Source: JAKEGN01 sp964465665 | GTDB lineage: Bacteria > Pseudomonadota > Gammaproteobacteria > Steroidobacterales > Woeseiaceae | DNA length: 35,329 nt | Direction of reading: 5' to 3' | NCBI GenBank assembly: GCA_964465665.1 | Contig: CAYXKM010000160.1 | Coordinates: forward strand, 1 to 35,329 | Shown: one piece after another, positions 31,840 through 35,329 of the stretch | How the letters are laid out: each line of letters begins with the position of its first letter | Position numbering within the stretch: the first letter of the stretch is position 1 | The notes under the pieces: model-generated | Databases searched by the model: none | What the model saw: only the letters and a program-made list of their open reading frames with translations | Told to the model about the DNA's origin: nothing | Translations under genes and position numbers: made by a program

Positions 31840-32807
31840 GACTCCCGACCGAGTTCGTGCGGCTGGCTCGCCGGTTCGATCACGAACAGCTAAAACAGGA
31901 GGTACTCGCTTTTGACCCGGCGGAATGGCTGCCCCACGTGCAGGGCTATGAGGGCAATACCGCGATACCGTTGATCTCCGTTCGCGGCGAGATGAACGAT
32001 GACTTCAACGGACCCATGAAAGTCACCGAAAAACTGGATAGATCGCCGTATATCAGGCAGGTCATTGCGTCGTTCAACGAAGTTTTCGGCCGTTCGCGCC
32101 TCATGGGACTTGGGGCACATTGCTCGGTCCCCGAGCACCGGGACGTCAATTACCACTGGTACACCCGGGTGAGAATTCACATACCCGTCATTACCAATCC
32201 GCAAGTGAAATTCAATTGTGGTTCAAGACATGTGCACATGGCCGCAGGCGAAGCCTGGATTTTCGATTCATGGAAGAAGCACAGTGTCGACAACCGGTCG
32301 GACCTGCACCGGGTGCACCTGGTCATCGATACCGCCGGGTCCGCGAATTTCTGGAATCTTGTTGGTGCATCAGAATGGCGCTGTTCGGAACGGCAAATTA
32401 AGCCGGCGAGCATTGACGATACGTTCGTCCCCTTCGAGGAAGGCAAGCAGGTGTCCATCCTCACGGAGCAGTTTAACGCCCCGCTGGTCATGCACCCCGG
32501 CGAAGTCGATGCGCTTGTCAGCGACATTGTCTTTGACATGCGGGCACATCCAGCCAACAGCGGTCCGGTTCAGTCCAATTTCGAGAAAACCATGCTCGAG
32601 TTTCGTTCCGAATGGCGCCGTCTCTGGTTACTGCACGGACAAGGCGAGGCCGGATGGCCATACTTCGAGAAACTCATTCGGGATCTGCGTATCCCGCAGG
32701 TCCACATACCGCTCGCCAGTAATGAAGGGTCGGCAACGCATACTTTCAGGGCGCGCGTGCTCGCAGCCGCACTGAATACGTCTCTGGCCCAGCAATATCG
32801 ATCCTGA
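31836..32807 (+). CDS. Aspartyl/asparaginyl beta-hydroxylase-family oxygenase
   Basis: This is a 2-oxoglutarate/Fe(II)-dependent dioxygenase of the AspH type. The start is GTG at 31836, overlapping the preceding stop, giving 323 residues. The core reads PEHRDVNYHW then RVRIHIPVIT, GSRHVHMAAGEAWIFD and KKHSVDN. His101 and Asp103 (HxD) and His149 form a full facial triad. Arg113 probably holds 2-oxoglutarate. Animal AspH lacks the carboxylate, while bacterial members may keep it. Coupling to the SEC-C sulfotransferase suggests that hydroxylation and sulfation act on the same product, protein or small molecule; that is inference. Confidence 0.87.
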   Translation: MRLPTEFVRLARRFDHEQLKQEVLAFDPAEWLPHVQGYEGNTAIPLISVRGEMNDDFNGPMKVTEKLDRSPYIRQVIASFNEVFGRSRLMGLGAHCSVPEHRDVNYHWYTRVRIHIPVITNPQVKFNCGSRHVHMAAGEAWIFDSWKKHSVDNRSDLHRVHLVIDTAGSANFWNLVGASEWRCSERQIKPASIDDTFVPFEEGKQVSILTEQFNAPLVMHPGEVDALVSDIVFDMRAHPANSGPVQSNFEKTMLEFRSEWRRLWLLHGQGEAGWPYFEKLIRDLRIPQVHIPLASNEGSATHTFRARVLAAALNTSLAQQYRS

Positions 32808-32851
32808 AGTCCGTGCTTCGGGCACCGCCCGCAACACGGAATCAAGCGGAC

Positions 32852-32884
32852 AAAAAAAGAGGCCACCTCATTCGAGGTGGCCTC
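32852..32884 (-). terminator. Intrinsic terminator of the TonB-dependent receptor gene
   Basis: An 11-bp perfect stem (arms 32859-32869 and 32874-32884, loop ATTC) is followed on the minus strand by seven T (A-run 32852-32858). It lies 41 bases beyond the receptor stop codon and terminates minus-strand transcription; the plus-strand gene upstream ends at 32807. Confidence 0.88.
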
Positions 32885-32924
32885 CGGGTCTTCAAATCAC
32901 CACTTGCGTGGCTTCTGAAACTGC

Positions 32925-35329
32925 CTATTCGAAGGTCTGCGTCAGGCGGACATAGTACCCGCGTCCGAACATCCGGTACGTCGAGGGGTCCGTCGAAGCA
33001 TTGAAGCCGACTTCGATGAATGGCGGTTCCTCATCGGTCAGGTTGGTGACGCCTGCTGCAATTGAAGTACCGGTCTCTGTGAACGTGTAGTTCGCAACCA
33101 GGTCATGGTACAGCATCGAATCGATATCCTGGATGTAGCTGCCGTCGGGCTGGTTGCCTGCGCCGCAATTACAGAAGGTATCGGCATCCAGGCCACTGAT
33201 GTACTGACCGAGGTAGCCCACCGAAAAGTTGCTACGCATCCACTGCAAGGAATAATTGAGCTTGTCCGTGGCATACGCCCCGCCGTCTTCTGCAGTCGGA
33301 TCGGTATAGCGTCCCGACAAATCGTCCTCAGGATCGCCTGGCTTCGGGGTCTTGGTGCGTTCCAGCAGGTGCGACCAAAGCAGCGCTGCCTCCCACTGGC
33401 CAATGCCCGAATCCATGTTCCAGCGCACTTCGGTGTCTATGCCTCTCGCTCCCTGATCCGCCACGTTGATATCGCCGTCCAAAATCTGAGAGATGCTGTA
33501 GTCAGCAGCACGCGTGATCTTGGCACAGGATTCTGCGTCCTGGTTCAGGTAACACTGGTCCAGGGTGAACTGAACGCCGAGTGAGCTGATGCCGTCCTCA
33601 ATGTCCACCTGCCAGTAGTCGACTGTGAACGACAAATCGCTTTCACCGAATTCCGGCGTCCAGACGACGCCTGCAGTGAAGGTCTCGCCGGTTTCCGGTT
33701 GCAGGTCGGGGTTGCCACCGACTCGCGAGCGGACCTGGCTGTCGATCTGCACGCCTAGTTGTGCGCACCCCGGTGGCAAAGGGTCGCCCACCGGCGGAAT
33801 GCACGGATCCGAGTAGGTTGGGAAGCTATCCACCTGGCCGCCGAACAAATTGCTGATAGTCGGGGCGCGGAACACAGAACTCGCGGTTGCGCGCAACTTC
33901 ACGCTTTCCAGCACCCGGAACTCGACCCCGCCCATGTAGGTTGCTTCTGAGTCGAACGCATTCCAGTCGTCGTAGCGGCCACCGGCCTTGACATCGAGAG
34001 ACTGCGTGCCATTGTCGAACAGCGGCAGCAGGACCTCGACGAACACGCTGTTGTTGTACAGTGAACCGTCGGTACCAGCACCCACGTTACCCGTTACAGC
34101 ACCAGTTTGCTTGCCGGAGTCCGGCGCGTAAACAAAGTTTTGCGACCAGTAGCCATAGCCGGCTGCCCAGCCCATCTGCCCGCCCGGCAACTCAAATGCC
34201 GATCCGGAAATACTGAACCCGGCCGTTTCCATTTTGTTGGTGTAAGTATCTACAAGGTCAGCCGAAACATAGTCGAGCATGTCCTGGGTCACAGTCGTGA
34301 TCGCAGGTTGGCTAGTCACCGGGTCCACCGTGCCACCGCCGAACATATTGAACGGCACACAGCCCGGTATAATGGTGTTTGGATCGTTGATGTCGCCATA
34401 ACATTCGGGCTGGCCGTCACCGTTCAGATCCGCCGATGGGCCGAGGGCATTGAACAATCGCGCACCGGAGAACTGCCCGAGGTCGTTGTCCGTACGGCTG
34501 CGGTAGCCTGTGTTATAAAACACTTCCCAGTCGAGCTCGTTGAAAGTGCCCTCGAAACCGGCAAAAACCTGGTACTGCGTAATGGACTGTTCGAACCGGC
34601 GATTGGTCTCGATCATGCGACGTCGCGCATCGATTACCGGCTCATATGCCAGCGCGGTTCCGTTCGCGGCGTTGTAATCGTCGATCGCCTGCCGCAGGTA
34701 GTAGTTGTCCTCCGAGATTCCCGAGTAAGCGGTCGTTGCTCCGGTTACAGGGTTGGTGAAGAAACCGTTGTAGAACGGATCACCCGGGGTGTACGGCAAC
34801 GGCGCCAGCTCCTGCGAAGACTCACGGAAGTTACCGCGAACCGACGTGTTGAATCGCACGGTTTCCGTTACATCGAAATGTGCTTCCGCAAAGATGTTGG
34901 TCCGCTCGTATGGCGTCTGTATGTAATTCACCGGCGCGTAGTTGTACGCCCCTGGGAATCCTGGGGTCAGCGTACCTGCCTCGTAGGGCGCTCCTGCCGG
35001 CGTGCCAATGTGGAACAGGCCGTGGCCCGGATAATCGCCCGGCTGCGGAACGCCGTTAGCGTCCGTAACGCGAGCCCTGAAAAACTGCAGGTAGCTTTGC
35101 GGGATACGGGATGAACCAATTGGGTAACAGCCGCTGGTGGTGCCGTCGCCGCTGCCATCATAGGGTGCCGTTACCTGATTCTCACAGCCTTCCGGATAGA
35201 TGTAATACGAGTTCTGAAAAAAGGCCCAGGGAGCGTCACTCTGGTAAGCCTCTTCCTGGTTCACATACTCGGCGCCGAAACTGACATTGCCACCGTCGAA
35301 AGTCTTGCCTGTAACGATTCCGATAGTGT
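32925..35329 (-). CDS. TonB-dependent receptor (N-terminal part cut by window edge)
   Basis: This is an outer-membrane TonB-dependent receptor that imports a large substrate such as a siderophore, peptide or glycan. About 800 residues are visible, all from the beta-barrel region, and the frame is open to the window edge at 35329. The TonB box and most of the plug are missing. Alternating aromatic/hydrophobic strands are separated by Gly/Asp/Asn-rich loops, and the barrel ends with LTQTF. The lineage-typical motifs FGAEYVNQ, RLRATASSVFRAPTISNLFGG (starts SVKLRATASS) and NPDLQPETGET near the C-terminal half are all seen in the large Proteobacteria/Alteromonas-type receptors. Loop cysteines (several pairs) may form disulfides. 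The substrate cannot be read from this. Confidence 0.93.
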   Translation of the reverse strand, partial: TIGIVTGKTFDGGNVSFGAEYVNQEEAYQSDAPWAFFQNSYYIYPEGCENQVTAPYDGSGDGTTSGCYPIGSSRIPQSYLQFFRARVTDANGVPQPGDYPGHGLFHIGTPAGAPYEAGTLTPGFPGAYNYAPVNYIQTPYERTNIFAEAHFDVTETVRFNTSVRGNFRESSQELAPLPYTPGDPFYNGFFTNPVTGATTAYSGISEDNYYLRQAIDDYNAANGTALAYEPVIDARRRMIETNRRFEQSITQYQVFAGFEGTFNELDWEVFYNTGYRSRTDNDLGQFSGARLFNALGPSADLNGDGQPECYGDINDPNTIIPGCVPFNMFGGGTVDPVTSQPAITTVTQDMLDYVSADLVDTYTNKMETAGFSISGSAFELPGGQMGWAAGYGYWSQNFVYAPDSGKQTGAVTGNVGAGTDGSLYNNSVFVEVLLPLFDNGTQSLDVKAGGRYDDWNAFDSEATYMGGVEFRVLESVKLRATASSVFRAPTISNLFGGQVDSFPTYSDPCIPPVGDPLPPGCAQLGVQIDSQVRSRVGGNPDLQPETGETFTAGVVWTPEFGESDLSFTVDYWQVDIEDGISSLGVQFTLDQCYLNQDAESCAKITRAADYSISQILDGDINVADQGARGIDTEVRWNMDSGIGQWEAALLWSHLLERTKTPKPGDPEDDLSGRYTDPTAEDGGAYATDKLNYSLQWMRSNFSVGYLGQYISGLDADTFCNCGAGNQPDGSYIQDIDSMLYHDLVANYTFTETGTSIAAGVTNLTDEEPPFIEVGFNASTDPSTYRMFGRGYYVRLTQTFE

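Noticed and set aside
34107..35114. Plus-strand open frame (335 codons) opposite the TonB-dependent receptor
   Set aside because: The receptor frame is well supported on the other strand; this is a shadow frame.
1..35329. CRISPR arrays, insertion sequences, prophage, integrase or toxin-antitoxin genes
   Set aside because: No direct-repeat arrays with spacers, no transposase or integrase motifs and no small toxin-antitoxin pair are recognisable in the frames examined.

Overview
The window (35,329 bases, GC-rich) reads as chromosomal DNA of a gammaproteobacterium. The polA / engB / cytochrome c4 / dsbA neighbourhood, LptM, NudC, FlhC-type and DUF885 proteins and a large TonB-dependent receptor all fit. 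The arginine cluster is of the Xanthomonas/Bacteroidetes type. A marine or sediment lineage near Xanthomonadales or Woeseiales is my inference; nothing here fixes the species. I see no tRNA, rRNA, CRISPR array, insertion sequence or phage gene, and no gene-free stretch exceeds about 230 bases.

Layout. 1-2039 (minus): a YadGH-type ABC exporter (permease cut by the window edge) and an unknown protein. 2173-4603 (plus): an orphan FlhC-family regulator, NudC and a TANGO2/NRDE protein. 4608-5297 (minus): a carboxylesterase. 5364-13597 (plus): an ArgR-controlled arginine operon, argR-argG-(P-loop protein)-argC-argD-argF'-argB-argH, several genes overlapping or nearly touching. 13680-16652: lptM and polA. 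16700-16835: a probable small RNA between polA and engB. 16865-17449 (minus): engB. 17471-19241 (plus): a possible leader ORF, cytochrome c4 and a lipoprotein-type DsbA. 19255-20205 (minus): an L,D-transpeptidase-fold protein. 20309-22114: a DUF885 peptidase-like protein, followed by a REP-like inverted pair and a small membrane protein (minus). 22665-26865: an RND permease and its adaptor. 26873-32807: a sulfotransferase/hydroxylase cluster, with two tandem TPR-sulfotransferases (minus), then a DUF4826-like protein, a sulfotransferase with a SEC-C tail and an Asp/Asn beta-hydroxylase-type oxygenase (plus). 32859-35329 (minus): a TonB-dependent receptor cut by the window edge.

The most interesting system is the arginine operon. 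It encodes an N-acyl-L-ornithine carbamoyltransferase, so the acyl group is kept through carbamoylation. The residues that set acetyl versus succinyl specificity are Ala90 and Val299, matching neither textbook enzyme exactly and lying nearer the Bacteroides succinyl enzyme. The operon has no recognisable glutamate N-acyltransferase (argA/argJ) and no deacylase (argE). It does hold an unassigned P-loop protein between argG and argC, a candidate for a missing or regulatory step. Repeats of TATGCGCAT spaced 20 bp within the argR promoter suggest autoregulation of the whole unit. A second system worth a look is the C-rich-loop small RNA downstream of polA, in the Spot 42 / ErsA / sX13 position.
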